DNA from: Paludibacter sp. 47-17
Lineage (GTDB): Bacteria; Bacteroidota; Bacteroidia; Bacteroidales; Paludibacteraceae
NCBI GenBank assembly: GCA_001898935.1
Contig: MKVT01000009.1
Coordinates: 372,001-436,000 of the forward strand
Length of the DNA stretch: 64,000 bases
Direction of reading: 5' to 3'
The translations under genes and the position numbers were made by a program. Positions 47,251 through 56,738 of this stretch are shown here, one piece after another (the stretch's first letter is position 1; the number at the start of each line of letters is the position of its first letter). The notes below the pieces were generated by a model. That model made no database searches and was not told where the DNA came from. It saw nothing but the letters and a program-made list of their open reading frames with translations.

Positions 47251-47279
47251 TTGCCGATGCCTGGAAATTGCTATTTTTG
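47251..47279 (+). promoter_or_regulatory. promoter of the radical SAM gene
   Basis: TTG at 47251-47253, an 18-base spacer and TATTTTTG at 47272-47279 resemble the Bacteroidetes consensus. The ATG at 47333 gives a leader of about 48 bases. Confidence 0.5.
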
Positions 47280-47332
47280 CGAGGCTGCTTAATGCTTAGC
47301 ATGATCCACAAACACTACTGATAATCAGCCAA

Positions 47333-48583
47333 ATGAATCCCAACCTGCTCTCCAAACTGGAAATTCTTGCCGAATCGGCGAAGTACGATGTTTCGTGCGC
47401 ATCGAGCGGCGTTACCCGTGCGAAAACCGCGGGCGGAATCGGGAATACCGCGGGCTGGGGAATCTGCCACAGTTTTACCGAGGACGGACGCTGCGTGTCG
47501 TTGCTGAAAATAATGCTTACCAACTATTGCATTTACGATTGTGCCTATTGCGTAAACCGCCGGAGTAATGATGTGAGACGGGCTGCTTTTTCGGTGGAGG
47601 AACTGGTCGATCTTACCCTCGGATTTTACCGCCGCAACTACATCGAAGGACTTTTCCTGAGTTCGGGAGTTATCAACAATCCCGATTACACGATGGAACG
47701 ACTGGTAGGGGTTGCACGCGAGTTGCGCACCACGCACCGCTTCAACGGCTACATCCACCTCAAGAGCATTCCAGGGGCCAGCGAAGCGCTGGTGCATGAG
47801 GCCGGTTTGTATGCCGACCGCCTGAGTGTCAACATCGAAATCGCCACCGAGAAAAACCTGAAACTGCTGGCTCCCGAAAAAAACCACGAAAGTGTGTTTA
47901 AACCCATGGAATTTATTCAGCAGGGCATGCTCGAAAATGCCGAATTGCGGAAAAATGCGCCTAAGTTACGCAAGTTTGCACCTGCCGGACAAAGCACGCA
48001 GATGATTATCGGCGCCACCGACGAAACCGACAACCAGATCCTGCACACCACCGATATGCTCTACGCTAAACCCGGTATGAAACGGGTGTATTATTCGGGC
48101 TATATCCCGGTGAATACCAACGACGAGCGGCTGCCTATGCTCCGGCAACCGCCGCTGGTTCGCGAACACCGGCTGTACCAGGCCGACTGGCTGCTGCGTT
48201 TTTATGGTTTTAAGGTCGATGAAATTGTGGACGACCGCTACCCCAACCTCGAGCTGGAACTCGATCCGAAACTGTCGTGGGCGCTCCGGCATCCCGAGGC
48301 TTTCCCGGTGGATGTAAACACCGCCGATTACGCTTTATTGCTGCGTATTCCGGGGGTGGGGGTAAAGTCGGCCAATACTATCGTGATGGCCCGGCGATTC
48401 GGGAAACTCGGTACGGCCGACCTGAAAAAGATAGGCGTGGTGATGAAAAAAGCCCAGTATTTTATTACCTGTAAGGAACTGGCCATTCGTACGGTACACG
48501 AAACCTCGCCCGAATATGTCCGCCGGAAACTAACCGGTAAAAAGCCCGACAGTTCGCAACTCGAAATACAATTCGACTGGTAA
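47333..48583 (+). CDS. putative DNA modification/repair radical SAM protein
   Basis: 416 residues. The radical SAM cluster motif CxxxCxxC is CIYDCAYC near residue 64, after TSLLKIM-like core sequence; the C-terminal 110 residues contain a helix-hairpin-helix DNA-binding motif (LLLRIPGVGVKSANTIVMARRFG). This combination matches a family annotated as putative DNA repair or modification radical SAM enzymes. The actual lesion or reaction is not established. The partner gene 29 bases downstream belongs to a family regularly found beside it, which supports a joint role. Confidence 0.88.
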   Translation: MNPNLLSKLEILAESAKYDVSCASSGVTRAKTAGGIGNTAGWGICHSFTEDGRCVSLLKIMLTNYCIYDCAYCVNRRSNDVRRAAFSVEELVDLTLGFYRRNYIEGLFLSSGVINNPDYTMERLVGVARELRTTHRFNGYIHLKSIPGASEALVHEAGLYADRLSVNIEIATEKNLKLLAPEKNHESVFKPMEFIQQGMLENAELRKNAPKLRKFAPAGQSTQMIIGATDETDNQILHTTDMLYAKPGMKRVYYSGYIPVNTNDERLPMLRQPPLVREHRLYQADWLLRFYGFKVDEIVDDRYPNLELELDPKLSWALRHPEAFPVDVNTADYALLLRIPGVGVKSANTIVMARRFGKLGTADLKKIGVVMKKAQYFITCKELAIRTVHETSPEYVRRKLTGKKPDSSQLEIQFDW

Positions 48584-48612
48584 CCCAACTTGCACGGTTA
48601 ACCGCGTATACA

Positions 48613-49380
48613 ATGATAGTATTCCATTACGACAAATCCTTCGAAGGCCTTCTCACCGCAATTTTCGATGCTTACCTTCGCAAAACCTTTCCCCATCGAT
48701 TGCTCCTGCCCGACGAGCCGGAACCGCTGTTTTGCGAGGGGACCCACACGGTGATTACCGATCCCGAAAAATCGGAGCGGGTATGGAAATCGCTGGAAAA
48801 AAAAGTGGATAAAAATACCTTGAACATGATCAGTTATGCCTGGCTTTCGGAATTGCCCGGTGCCGACGAAGTGATTTTTCGCTACATCCGCAAAACCATC
48901 GATTCGCCCCATTCCATAGCTACCAATTTTGCCGACGACGATGTGTTGCAGCTGCGGCAGATCGCCCTGAAAACCAGTCGCGAAAAGCAACGAATGATCG
49001 AATTTGTGCGGTTTCAGAAAACCTCCGACGATACCTATTTCGCGGCCATCGAACCCGACCACAATGTACTCCCGCTCATCATCACGCATTTTCGGGACCG
49101 GTATGCCGACCAACAGTTTATCATTTACGATCTGAAGCGCAACTACGGGATGTATTCCGACACCCGGCAGGTAACCGAAATGAGTTTTACCGAATCGGAA
49201 CTGTTCGACCGCGGGAAGGTGAAAGACCACTTGCTGGCCGAAAACGAAGTACTGTACCAGCGGCTGTGGAAACGGTACTTCAAAGCCATTACCATCAGAG
49301 AACGCATCAACCCGAAACTGCACCGGCAACACCTGCCGCGCCGGTACTGGAAATACCTTACCGAAAAAGATCCGGAATAG
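48613..49380 (+). CDS. TIGR03915-type putative DNA repair protein (DUF4130)
   Basis: 255 residues, no signal peptide. It begins MIVFHYDKSFEGLLTAIFDAY, has the internal YFAAIEPDHNVLPLIITHFRDRYADQQFIIYD, and ends LPRRYWKYLTEK, all typical of a family that occurs beside the radical SAM protein above. Its activity is unknown. Genes of this family are sometimes linked to uracil-DNA-glycosylase-like domains, but none is seen here. Confidence 0.82.
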   Translation: MIVFHYDKSFEGLLTAIFDAYLRKTFPHRLLLPDEPEPLFCEGTHTVITDPEKSERVWKSLEKKVDKNTLNMISYAWLSELPGADEVIFRYIRKTIDSPHSIATNFADDDVLQLRQIALKTSREKQRMIEFVRFQKTSDDTYFAAIEPDHNVLPLIITHFRDRYADQQFIIYDLKRNYGMYSDTRQVTEMSFTESELFDRGKVKDHLLAENEVLYQRLWKRYFKAITIRERINPKLHRQHLPRRYWKYLTEKDPE

Positions 49381-49421
49381 CTTAACGGACCGGGATTTTC
49401 AACTTTTATGGACAGGGGGCG

Positions 49422-50747
49422 TTACAAGGCTCCGGTCAGCAACCTGATCCGGGCTTCCACCGCCTTGACACACACCGGACAAAATTCGGCCGCCTTATTG
49501 GTTTTCATCCGGCAATCGGGTGTGGGCCGGTAAATCCCCTTGGTTTTATAACCTCCCCCCTCGTACACCCCGAGCAAGGAAGTCGATTGTGAGGCCGGAA
49601 CAGCGGCCGGATTCGCTGCCGCCGAATCCTCCGGCAACGGAGTAGGCACCGGAGTTCCTTCCGGTAAATCGGCCAGCCACTTGTGCTCAAAATGCTTTAG
49701 CGTGGTAATATTGGGTTCCCACGGCTCTTCGTGCAACGGATACATCCCATCGAGCGCATCCCCCCCTTCGTAAAAATACTCATCGGCCAGCCCGGCAAAC
49801 GAATGTCCGAACTCGTGCACCGTCACCGCCCGTGCATCGCGACCCCGGGCCGAAGTCAGCGCGTAAAAATTATAGATTCCGCCACCACCATATTCATCGG
49901 TATTCACTAAGATGTAAATTGCATCATAAGGCACCGCCGAAGCATAATCGCGAATGAGGAAATGCCGGGGCGAAGTGAGATAACGCGGTGAGTAAAACGT
50001 GTGATAATGAGCTCCGAGAGCCGAGTTTTTCCATTTTCCTTCGTGTGGCTTCGAAACTCCCGTCTCATTCGAAAGTGCACCGACGGCATAAAAATTAAGC
50101 CGCGATTTGTACGTTTTAAAGGGTTCGTGACTCACTATATAACCAGCCAACCGATCGGCTTCACGATAAAATTTTTTAAGCTCACCGGCGGTATACCCTT
50201 CACCGATGATCGCAATATCCACTGCTTCAGAAGGTTGTGAAGGTTTGCGAAGCACCTTGACCGGGACTTTCAACTTTCCCGTTCGCTGGATCAAGGCATC
50301 GTCGGGACGAATCATTACTGCCAACAAAAGCTCCCAGCTGTTGAATCCGGTTCGGCGTTCGATGCATAGCCTTACCGTTGTTTTGGGAAATGGAAAAACA
50401 ACAGTATTTTCAAAACTTTTATTTACTTTTTCTGCTTCGGGAGTTGTTTGCCATTCACGAAACAGAGTATTAAATCCATCGGTGTAAATCAATTGATTAG
50501 TTGCACTATCCGTGACGGTGAACCTGAAATCGCCGGGTACATTCATGGGAGTAAGATCCGATACTCTGCCGCCCCAGTAAGGTTCCTGTTTGATCTTCTC
50601 CAGATATACATTCATTTCCCTGGTGTTACCCGAAAAGTGTACATCGACCCGGCAGCTTTGAGTAGTAAAAAACTGGTCGTACTGTTGAGCGGTGAGCGGT
50701 GCGACCCACAGCCCCAAAAAAATAATAAAAATCAGATTTACTTTCAT
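49422..50747 (-). CDS. secreted M64 family metallopeptidase
   Basis: 441 residues with signal peptide (MKVNLIFIIFLGLWVAPLTAQ). An N-terminal M64_N beta-domain (residues about 25-150) is followed by the zinc peptidase domain with HEFGHSFAGLADEYFY near residue 311, which supplies the HExxH zinc ligands and the downstream Asp/Glu. The family includes IgA-cleaving enzymes of gut clostridia, but Bacteroidetes members have broader or unknown targets. CPVC near the C terminus (with another Cys shortly before it) may form a disulfide or a metal site. The gene stands alone, convergent with the DNA repair pair. Confidence 0.9.
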   Translation of the reverse strand: MKVNLIFIIFLGLWVAPLTAQQYDQFFTTQSCRVDVHFSGNTREMNVYLEKIKQEPYWGGRVSDLTPMNVPGDFRFTVTDSATNQLIYTDGFNTLFREWQTTPEAEKVNKSFENTVVFPFPKTTVRLCIERRTGFNSWELLLAVMIRPDDALIQRTGKLKVPVKVLRKPSQPSEAVDIAIIGEGYTAGELKKFYREADRLAGYIVSHEPFKTYKSRLNFYAVGALSNETGVSKPHEGKWKNSALGAHYHTFYSPRYLTSPRHFLIRDYASAVPYDAIYILVNTDEYGGGGIYNFYALTSARGRDARAVTVHEFGHSFAGLADEYFYEGGDALDGMYPLHEEPWEPNITTLKHFEHKWLADLPEGTPVPTPLPEDSAAANPAAVPASQSTSLLGVYEGGGYKTKGIYRPTPDCRMKTNKAAEFCPVCVKAVEARIRLLTGAL

Positions 50748-50809
50748 TTCAAAACATGTATTGAAGGATATGTATAGAGCAAATCAGAAAAACTGAATAG
50801 CATTTGTCG

Positions 50810-50817
50810 CAAAAGTA
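50810..50817 (-). promoter_or_regulatory. -7 element of the M64 peptidase gene
   Basis: Minus-strand TACTTTTG matches TAnnTTTG and lies 63 bases before the ATG at 50747. No -33 element is clear. Confidence 0.4.
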
Positions 50818-50896
50818 ACACTTTTTTCACATTCATTTCCGATAAATACTTTCATTTTCAGTAAAAACGACAGCAGACCAGCACTAAAATTTTCCT

Positions 50897-50928
50897 TTTG
50901 TAGTTACAAACATTTTTTCGTAGCTTTG
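50897..50928 (+). promoter_or_regulatory. promoter of purH and the elongasome operon
   Basis: TTTG at 50897-50900, a 20-base spacer and TAGCTTTG at 50921-50928 form a full Bacteroidetes promoter. It also rules out the in-frame TTG at 50926 as start, since that codon overlaps the -7 element. Confidence 0.7.
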
Positions 50929-50955
50929 CAGACTAAAATTGTAGCTATCAGCAGA

Positions 50956-52476
50956 ATGAATAAAAAACGTATAAAAAAAGCTTTAGTCTCTGTATATCAT
51001 AAAGATAAGTTAGACATTATTATTCAAAAACTTCATGCTGAAGGTGTGGAATTTATTTCCACCGGCGGTACGCAAACCTTCATCGAATCGTTGAATATCC
51101 CCTGCCGGGCCGTCGAGGACCTCACCGGCTATCCCTCCATTTTGGGCGGCCGGGTAAAAACCCTTCATCCGAAAGTGTTCGGCGGAATACTCACCCGTCG
51201 GGCGCTGGATGCCGATCAGCAGCAGATCGAAGCATACGATATTCCCGAAATCGACCTGGTGATTGTCGATTTATACCCCTTCGAAGCTACGGTAGCTGCC
51301 GGCGCCGATGAAGCCGACATTATCGAAAAAATCGATATTGGCGGCATTTCACTTATTCGTGCCGCGGCAAAAAACTTCAGCGATGTGGTAATTGTCGCCT
51401 CCCAGAACCAATACGAACCGCTGTTGAATATTCTCGACGAAAGCGGGGCCGAAACCACCCTCGAGGAACGCCGATGGTTTGCCCGCGAAGCCTTTGCCGT
51501 TTCGTCGGCCTACGATTCGGCCATCTTCAATTACTTCGATCAGGAAGATGAGTCGCATTTCCGTTGCTCGGAAAACGATTCGAAAGTATTGCGGTACGGC
51601 GAAAATCCGCACCAGAAAGGAGTTTTCTTCGGCAAGTTCGAAGCTATGTTCGAGCAACTTCAGGGCAAGGAAATCTCGTACAACAACCTGCTCGATATCG
51701 ATGCCGCGGTGAACCTGATCAACGATTTCGAAGATATTACCTTCGCTATTCTCAAGCACAACAACGCCTGCGGTATCGCTTCGCGACCTTCGCTGCTCGA
51801 AGCCTGGAAAGATGCGCTGGCCGGCGATCCGGTTTCGGCCTTCGGCGGCGTACTGATTACCAATGCCGTGGTGGATAAAGCTACTGCTGCCGAAATTCAC
51901 AAGCTGTTCTTCGAGGTCATCATTGCTCCCGACTACGATTTCGAAGCACTCGAAATTCTTTCGCAAAAACAAAACCGCATCATTCTTATCCTGAAAGAAA
52001 ACAAACTGCGCACCCGCCAGTTCCGCTCGCTGCTCAACGGCGTGCTGATGCAGGACAAGGATACCGGAGTTGAAACCGAAAACGACCTGAAGGTCGTAAC
52101 CGCCAAAACTCCGTCGCAACAGGAAATCGACGACCTGCTGTTTGCCAATAAAATTGTAAAACATACCAAATCGAACGCCATCGTACTGGCTAAAAACAAA
52201 CAGATGTGTTCGAGCGGCGTCGGTCAGACTTCACGCGTAGACGCTCTGAAGCAAGCGATCGCCAAGGCGGCCGACTTCGGTTTCGACCTCAACGGAGCCG
52301 TGATGGCCTCCGATGCCTTCTTCCCTTTCCCCGACTGTGTCGAAATTGCAGCTAAAGCTGGTGTCTCGGCCGTGATTCAGCCCGGCGGATCGATCAAGGA
52401 CCAGGATTCGGTTCATTCGTGCGATACCAACGGATTGTCGATGGTAACCACGGGAATCAGACACTTCAAACATTAA
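50956..52476 (+). CDS. purH: bifunctional AICAR transformylase/IMP cyclohydrolase
   Basis: 506 residues from ATG 50956, chosen because the upstream in-frame TTG lies in the promoter. The N-terminal MGS-like cyclohydrolase domain (KKALVSVYHKDKLD, FISTGGTQTFIE, GGRVKTLHPKVFGGIL) is followed by the transformylase domain with LRYGENPHQKGVFF near 195 and ILKHNNACGIA with the catalytic Lys-His near 268; it ends in IQPGGSIKDQDSV. It performs the last two steps of IMP synthesis. Upstream of mreB by 18 bases, as in many Bacteroidales. Confidence 0.97.
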   Translation: MNKKRIKKALVSVYHKDKLDIIIQKLHAEGVEFISTGGTQTFIESLNIPCRAVEDLTGYPSILGGRVKTLHPKVFGGILTRRALDADQQQIEAYDIPEIDLVIVDLYPFEATVAAGADEADIIEKIDIGGISLIRAAAKNFSDVVIVASQNQYEPLLNILDESGAETTLEERRWFAREAFAVSSAYDSAIFNYFDQEDESHFRCSENDSKVLRYGENPHQKGVFFGKFEAMFEQLQGKEISYNNLLDIDAAVNLINDFEDITFAILKHNNACGIASRPSLLEAWKDALAGDPVSAFGGVLITNAVVDKATAAEIHKLFFEVIIAPDYDFEALEILSQKQNRIILILKENKLRTRQFRSLLNGVLMQDKDTGVETENDLKVVTAKTPSQQEIDDLLFANKIVKHTKSNAIVLAKNKQMCSSGVGQTSRVDALKQAIAKAADFGFDLNGAVMASDAFFPFPDCVEIAAKAGVSAVIQPGGSIKDQDSVHSCDTNGLSMVTTGIRHFKH

Positions 52477-52494
52477 AAATCAAGCATCAACCAT

Positions 52495-53514
52495 ATGGGA
52501 CTTTTTTCATTTACACAGGAGATAGCCATTGACTTAGGAACAGCCAATACCATCATCATCCATAACGATAAAATTGTAGTCGACGAACCTTCGGTGGTGG
52601 CACTCGACAAACGTACCGACAAGCTCATTGCCATTGGCGAAAAAGCACGCCAGATGCAGGGCAAGGAAAATGAAGGCATCCGCACGGTGCGTCCGTTGCG
52701 CGATGGCGTCATTGCCGATTTCTACGCTGCCGAACTCATGATTCGCGGAATGATCAAAATGATTCCGACCAAGAATTACTTATTCACCCCTTCGCTGAAG
52801 ATGGTGGTGTGTATCCCATCGGGCAGTACCGAAGTCGAAATTCGTGCCGTTCGCGACTCGAGCGAGCATGCCGGCGGCCGTGAGGTATACATGATTTACG
52901 AACCGATGGCTGCGGCTATCGGTATCGGCATCGACGTGGAAGCCCCTACCGGATGTATGATCGTGGATATCGGCGGAGGCACCACCGAAATCGCGGTAAT
53001 TTCGCTGGGCGGTATCGTCTCGAATAAATCGATCCGTATTGCCGGCGACGATCTGACGGCCGATATCGTGGAATACATGGGCCGGATGCATAATATTAAA
53101 ATCGGCGAACGTACGGCCGAAATGATAAAAATCAATGTGGGGGCAGCCCTTACCGATCTGGAAGATGCTCCGGAAGACTATATCGTCCGTGGCCCGAACC
53201 GTATGACGGCTTTGCCCATGGAGGTGCCTGTATCGTACCAGGAGATTGCCCATTGCCTCGAGAAATCGATTTCGAAAATGGAAGCCGCTATCCTCAGTGC
53301 CCTGGAGCAAACCCCGCCCGAATTGTATGCCGATATTGTTGAAAAAGGAATTTACCTGGCCGGTGGCGGTGCTTTATTGCGCGGGCTCGACAAGCGCTTT
53401 TCCGACAAACTGAACATCAAATTCCATATTGCCGAGGACCCGCTGCGTGCCGTAGCACGTGGAACCGGAATCGCCCTGAAAAATGTCGACCGTTTCGGAT
53501 TCCTGATCCGTTAA
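52495..53514 (+). CDS. mreB: rod shape-determining protein MreB
   Basis: 339 residues of actin fold: IDLGTANTIIIHNDKIVVDEPSV near residue 10, phosphate loop 2 VDIGGGTTEIAVISLGG near 160, and YLAGGGALLRGLDKRFSD near 285. It polymerises along the inner membrane and guides lateral wall synthesis with MreC, MreD, RodA and PBP2, all encoded directly downstream. Presence implies a rod or elongated cell. Confidence 0.98.
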   Translation: MGLFSFTQEIAIDLGTANTIIIHNDKIVVDEPSVVALDKRTDKLIAIGEKARQMQGKENEGIRTVRPLRDGVIADFYAAELMIRGMIKMIPTKNYLFTPSLKMVVCIPSGSTEVEIRAVRDSSEHAGGREVYMIYEPMAAAIGIGIDVEAPTGCMIVDIGGGTTEIAVISLGGIVSNKSIRIAGDDLTADIVEYMGRMHNIKIGERTAEMIKINVGAALTDLEDAPEDYIVRGPNRMTALPMEVPVSYQEIAHCLEKSISKMEAAILSALEQTPPELYADIVEKGIYLAGGGALLRGLDKRFSDKLNIKFHIAEDPLRAVARGTGIALKNVDRFGFLIR

Positions 53515-53533
53515 TTGTTCAACCCTATACAAC

Positions 53534-53552
53534 AAGGAGGAAAATGACATAA
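53534..53552 (+). promoter_or_regulatory. strong Shine-Dalgarno and two-codon upstream frame before mreC
   Basis: AAGGAGG at 53534-53540 is rare in this phylum. Three bases on, ATG ACA TAA (53544-53552) forms a two-codon frame whose stop overlaps the mreC start as TAATG. The arrangement could set mreC translation by termination and restart. Confidence 0.55.
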
Positions 53553-54400
53553 TGAGGAAACTCATCGCTTTTCTGATTAAATTCAGCGTTGTAATTCTGT
53601 TTATCCTGCTGGAATTACTCTCATTCGGGCTAATCGTTAACAACAACGGCTATCAGAAAAGCGTGTTTTTTTCATCCAGTAATACCGTGCTGGCTTCTTT
53701 GTACGAAATCAGTAATTCGGTTGTCGAATTTTTCTACCTTCGCCAGGCCAACAACGGGCTGGCTTACGAAAACACCCGGCTCAACAACGAAATAATTGAG
53801 TTGAAAAATCAGTTGAACAGCCTGAAACCTCTGATGGGCGATTCAACCAATCCGGTATACGTGCAGCCCGAAAATGAAATTTCATACATTTACGCGAAGG
53901 TTATCCACAACTCAACCAATAAAATGCTGAACTACATCACGCTCAACAAAGGTTCGCGCGATGGGATCCGGGTCGATATGGGAGTGGTAAACGAAGAAGG
54001 AGTGGTGGGTATCGTCTCGAAAGTAACTGAAAAATTTTCCGTCGTTATTCCGGTTCTAAATCCTAAACTTCAGATCAACAGTAAGTTTAAAAAGAATAAC
54101 TATTCCGGCCCCATCGTTTGGGAAGGCAAGGACTACCGTTTTGCCAAACTCAACGATATTGCCCGTCACGTTAAGTTTTCGCTGGGCGATTCGCTGATAA
54201 CGAGCGGGTATACTTACTCGTTTCCCGAAGGTATTTTAATCGGAACGGTCGACGATTTCATTATTCAGGAGAGCGATGCGTATTATAACATCAGGGTGAA
54301 GCTGGCGGTCAATTTCAGAACGCTATCGCATGTACGGGTCATCAATTACCTGAATTACGAAGAACAACGTAAGCTCGAACAATCAGTTAGCAGCCAATAA
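53552..54400 (+). CDS. mreC: rod shape-determining protein MreC
   Basis: 282 residues: one N-terminal membrane helix (FLIKFSVVILFILLELLSFG), a short coiled coil (LAYENTRLNNEIIELKNQLN) and the periplasmic beta-domain (YITLNKGSRDGIRVDMGVVN, EGVVGIVSKVTEKFSVV, FPEGILIGTVDDF). It scaffolds PBP2 and MreD in the elongasome. The gene follows mreB by 37 bases and is preceded by an unusually strong ribosome binding site. Confidence 0.95.
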   Translation: MRKLIAFLIKFSVVILFILLELLSFGLIVNNNGYQKSVFFSSSNTVLASLYEISNSVVEFFYLRQANNGLAYENTRLNNEIIELKNQLNSLKPLMGDSTNPVYVQPENEISYIYAKVIHNSTNKMLNYITLNKGSRDGIRVDMGVVNEEGVVGIVSKVTEKFSVVIPVLNPKLQINSKFKKNNYSGPIVWEGKDYRFAKLNDIARHVKFSLGDSLITSGYTYSFPEGILIGTVDDFIIQESDAYYNIRVKLAVNFRTLSHVRVINYLNYEEQRKLEQSVSSQ

Positions 54401-54402
54401 TC

Positions 54403-54906
54403 ATGATTATATTCCTCCAGAACATAGTGCGGTTTATCCTGTTAATTCTGATCCAGGTGTTTGTACTCAACAACATCCGTTTTTCAGGGTTCATCAATCC
54501 CTATATCTATATCCTGTTTATCCTGTTGTTACCCGTCAGGTTTCCGCGTTGGATCAGCCTTATCCTGGGTTTTGCATTAGGGCTCATTATCGATTCATTT
54601 ACCAACACTCCGGGTGTACATGCCTTTGCCACCGTACTTATAGCCTATCTGCGCAATCCGGTTATCAATGCCTTTATTTCGGTCGAAGAGGGAGCCAACC
54701 CCGTACCGGGTCTTCATAGTTTTGGCGTGTCCGCATTCGTCAAATACCTTATTTCGTTGGTGGTCATTCATCATACGGCCTTCTACTTCCTGGAAGTGTT
54801 CAGTTTCCACGATGCCGGCATCACTCTGATGCGAATAGTGCTCAATAGTTTTGTTACCATCACTATTCTCCTGGGTATTCAGTCGTTCAAAAAAGGGAAG
54901 CTATGA
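54403..54906 (+). CDS. mreD: rod shape-determining protein MreD
   Basis: 167 residues, nearly all hydrophobic, with five or six membrane helices (FILLILIQVFVLNNIRFSGF, PYIYILFILLLPVRFPRW, LILGFALGLIIDSF). The INPYIYILF and GLIIDSF segments are typical of MreD. It begins 2 bases after mreC and its stop overlaps the PBP2 start in ATGA (54903-54906). Confidence 0.92.
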   Translation: MIIFLQNIVRFILLILIQVFVLNNIRFSGFINPYIYILFILLLPVRFPRWISLILGFALGLIIDSFTNTPGVHAFATVLIAYLRNPVINAFISVEEGANPVPGLHSFGVSAFVKYLISLVVIHHTAFYFLEVFSFHDAGITLMRIVLNSFVTITILLGIQSFKKGKL

Positions 54907-56738
54907 TCAACGACCGTCTTGAAAACCGCAGATGGGTAATCAGTGCCTTGATTACAGTCGTCGTGCTTGTATATATTTTCCGGCTGTTTAATTTGCAAAT
55001 TATCGAAACACGCTATAAACAGGGAGCCGAGAGCAATGCCTTCCTGCGAAAAACCATCTTTCCTCCCCGCGGACTGATTTACGATCGCAACAGCAAGTTG
55101 CTGGTTTACAACAAGCCTGCCTACGATGTGGCACTGATTATGCGTGAAATTCATGATCTGGATACACTTGATTTTTGTAAAGCGCTGAATATAAGCAAGG
55201 AATTTTTCGATAACCGGATGCTGGAAATCAAGGATCGAAAAAAGAACCTCGGGTATTCGTCGTACACTCCGCAGGTATTCATGACGCAGTTGAATATTGA
55301 GGATGTAGCGGCATTTCAGGAAAATTTGTATAAATTCCCGGGCTTCTATATTCAAAACCGTACCCTTCGCGAGTATACTTATCCGCATGGTGCCCATATA
55401 CTGGGAAGTATAGGCGAGGTATCGCGGCGGAAACTGGAATCGGATCCCTATTATAAACAAGGCGATTATGCCGGCCGCGACGGAGTCGAATTTACCTACG
55501 AATCGGCGCTGAGAGGCGTAAAGGGAGTCGAGATTTTACTCCGCGATTCCAAAGGGCGTATCCAGGGCCGGTATCGCGATGGTGAAGCCGATGAGGCACC
55601 CAAGGCCGGAACCGACTTATACCTCACGCTCGACATTGAACTCCAAAAAATTGGCGAACAATTGATGAACGGCAAAATAGGGAGTGCTGTGGCCATTGAA
55701 CCCTCTACCGGCGAAATTCTGGCGATGGTGAGCAATCCGGCTTTCGATCCTTCGCTGCTGGTGGGAAGGCAACGATCGGCCAATTATGCGGCATTGGTGA
55801 AGGATCCTACCAAACCCCTGATGAACAGAGCTACCCAGGCGCAATATTCGCCGGGATCGACCTTTAAACCCATCCAGGCTCTGGTGCTGCAGCAAATGGG
55901 CGGCATCAAGGAACATACACTTTATTCGTGCAACGGACCGGCTTCGTCGCCCATCAAATGCAGCCACTCACACGGTTCGCCGGTGGGGATTCTGAACGCA
56001 ATCGAACAAAGCTGTAATCCTTATTTCTGGAGTGCTTTCCGTGCCGCCATCGAAAAAGAAGGATACGGAGAAAAAAACCTCAAATTCAAGAGCCATTATC
56101 AGGAATGGGTCGACGCCATTAAAAGCTTTGGAATAGGCCGAAAATTTGAGGACAGCGACGTTTTCGAACAATCGTCGGGCAACGTGCCTTCGCAAAAATA
56201 CTACAACCGCTACTATGGCGAAACTGGATGGCGCGCGATGACCATCCGCTCGTTATCGATCGGACAGGGCGAAGTGCTGGTAACTCCGCTTCAACTGGCC
56301 AACAGCATGGCTGCCATAGCCAACAAGGGATATTACATCACCCCCCATTTAAACGCCAACGATACCATGCAGCTTCGCAAGCACGAAACCCTGGTCGATT
56401 CGGCCTATTTCCCGATCGTGATCGAAGGGATGTGGCGGGTTTTTGAATTCGGAACCGGTCGCAGGTACAAATTGCCCGATATCAGCATGTGCGGTAAAAC
56501 GGGAACCGTGGAAAATAACCGCGGAAAAGACCATTCGCTGTTTGTGGGTTTTGCCCCCCGCGAAAACCCGAAAATAGCGATCGCCGTGGTGGTCGAAAAT
56601 GCTGGTTTCGGCGCCACCTGGGCTGCCCCCATTGCCAGTATGATGCTCGAACAATACCTCAAAGGTAAAATCGAACGGGTCGAACTTTTTAATCAAATTG
56701 CCACTTCAACCACCAATCCCGATGTCAAAACGCGATAA
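54903..56738 (+). CDS. mrdA: penicillin-binding protein 2 (elongasome transpeptidase)
   Basis: 611 residues: N-terminal membrane anchor (WVISALITVVVLVYIFRLF), a dimerisation domain with FPPRGLIYDRNSKLLVYN, and a transpeptidase domain with catalytic Ser319 in SPGSTFKP, the SxN motif in QSCNPYFW and KTGT at 532-535 (CGKTGTVEN). It cross-links peptidoglycan during elongation with its partner glycosyltransferase RodA. Overlaps mreD by 4 bases and rodA by 17 bases, indicating tight translational coupling. Confidence 0.97.
   Translation: MINDRLENRRWVISALITVVVLVYIFRLFNLQIIETRYKQGAESNAFLRKTIFPPRGLIYDRNSKLLVYNKPAYDVALIMREIHDLDTLDFCKALNISKEFFDNRMLEIKDRKKNLGYSSYTPQVFMTQLNIEDVAAFQENLYKFPGFYIQNRTLREYTYPHGAHILGSIGEVSRRKLESDPYYKQGDYAGRDGVEFTYESALRGVKGVEILLRDSKGRIQGRYRDGEADEAPKAGTDLYLTLDIELQKIGEQLMNGKIGSAVAIEPSTGEILAMVSNPAFDPSLLVGRQRSANYAALVKDPTKPLMNRATQAQYSPGSTFKPIQALVLQQMGGIKEHTLYSCNGPASSPIKCSHSHGSPVGILNAIEQSCNPYFWSAFRAAIEKEGYGEKNLKFKSHYQEWVDAIKSFGIGRKFEDSDVFEQSSGNVPSQKYYNRYYGETGWRAMTIRSLSIGQGEVLVTPLQLANSMAAIANKGYYITPHLNANDTMQLRKHETLVDSAYFPIVIEGMWRVFEFGTGRRYKLPDISMCGKTGTVENNRGKDHSLFVGFAPRENPKIAIAVVVENAGFGATWAAPIASMMLEQYLKGKIERVELFNQIATSTTNPDVKTR

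Noticed and set aside
53901-53909. Perfect DnaA box (TTATCCACA) in mreC
   Set aside because: A single box inside a coding region, with no cluster or AT-rich unwinding region nearby, is expected by chance and does not mark an origin.
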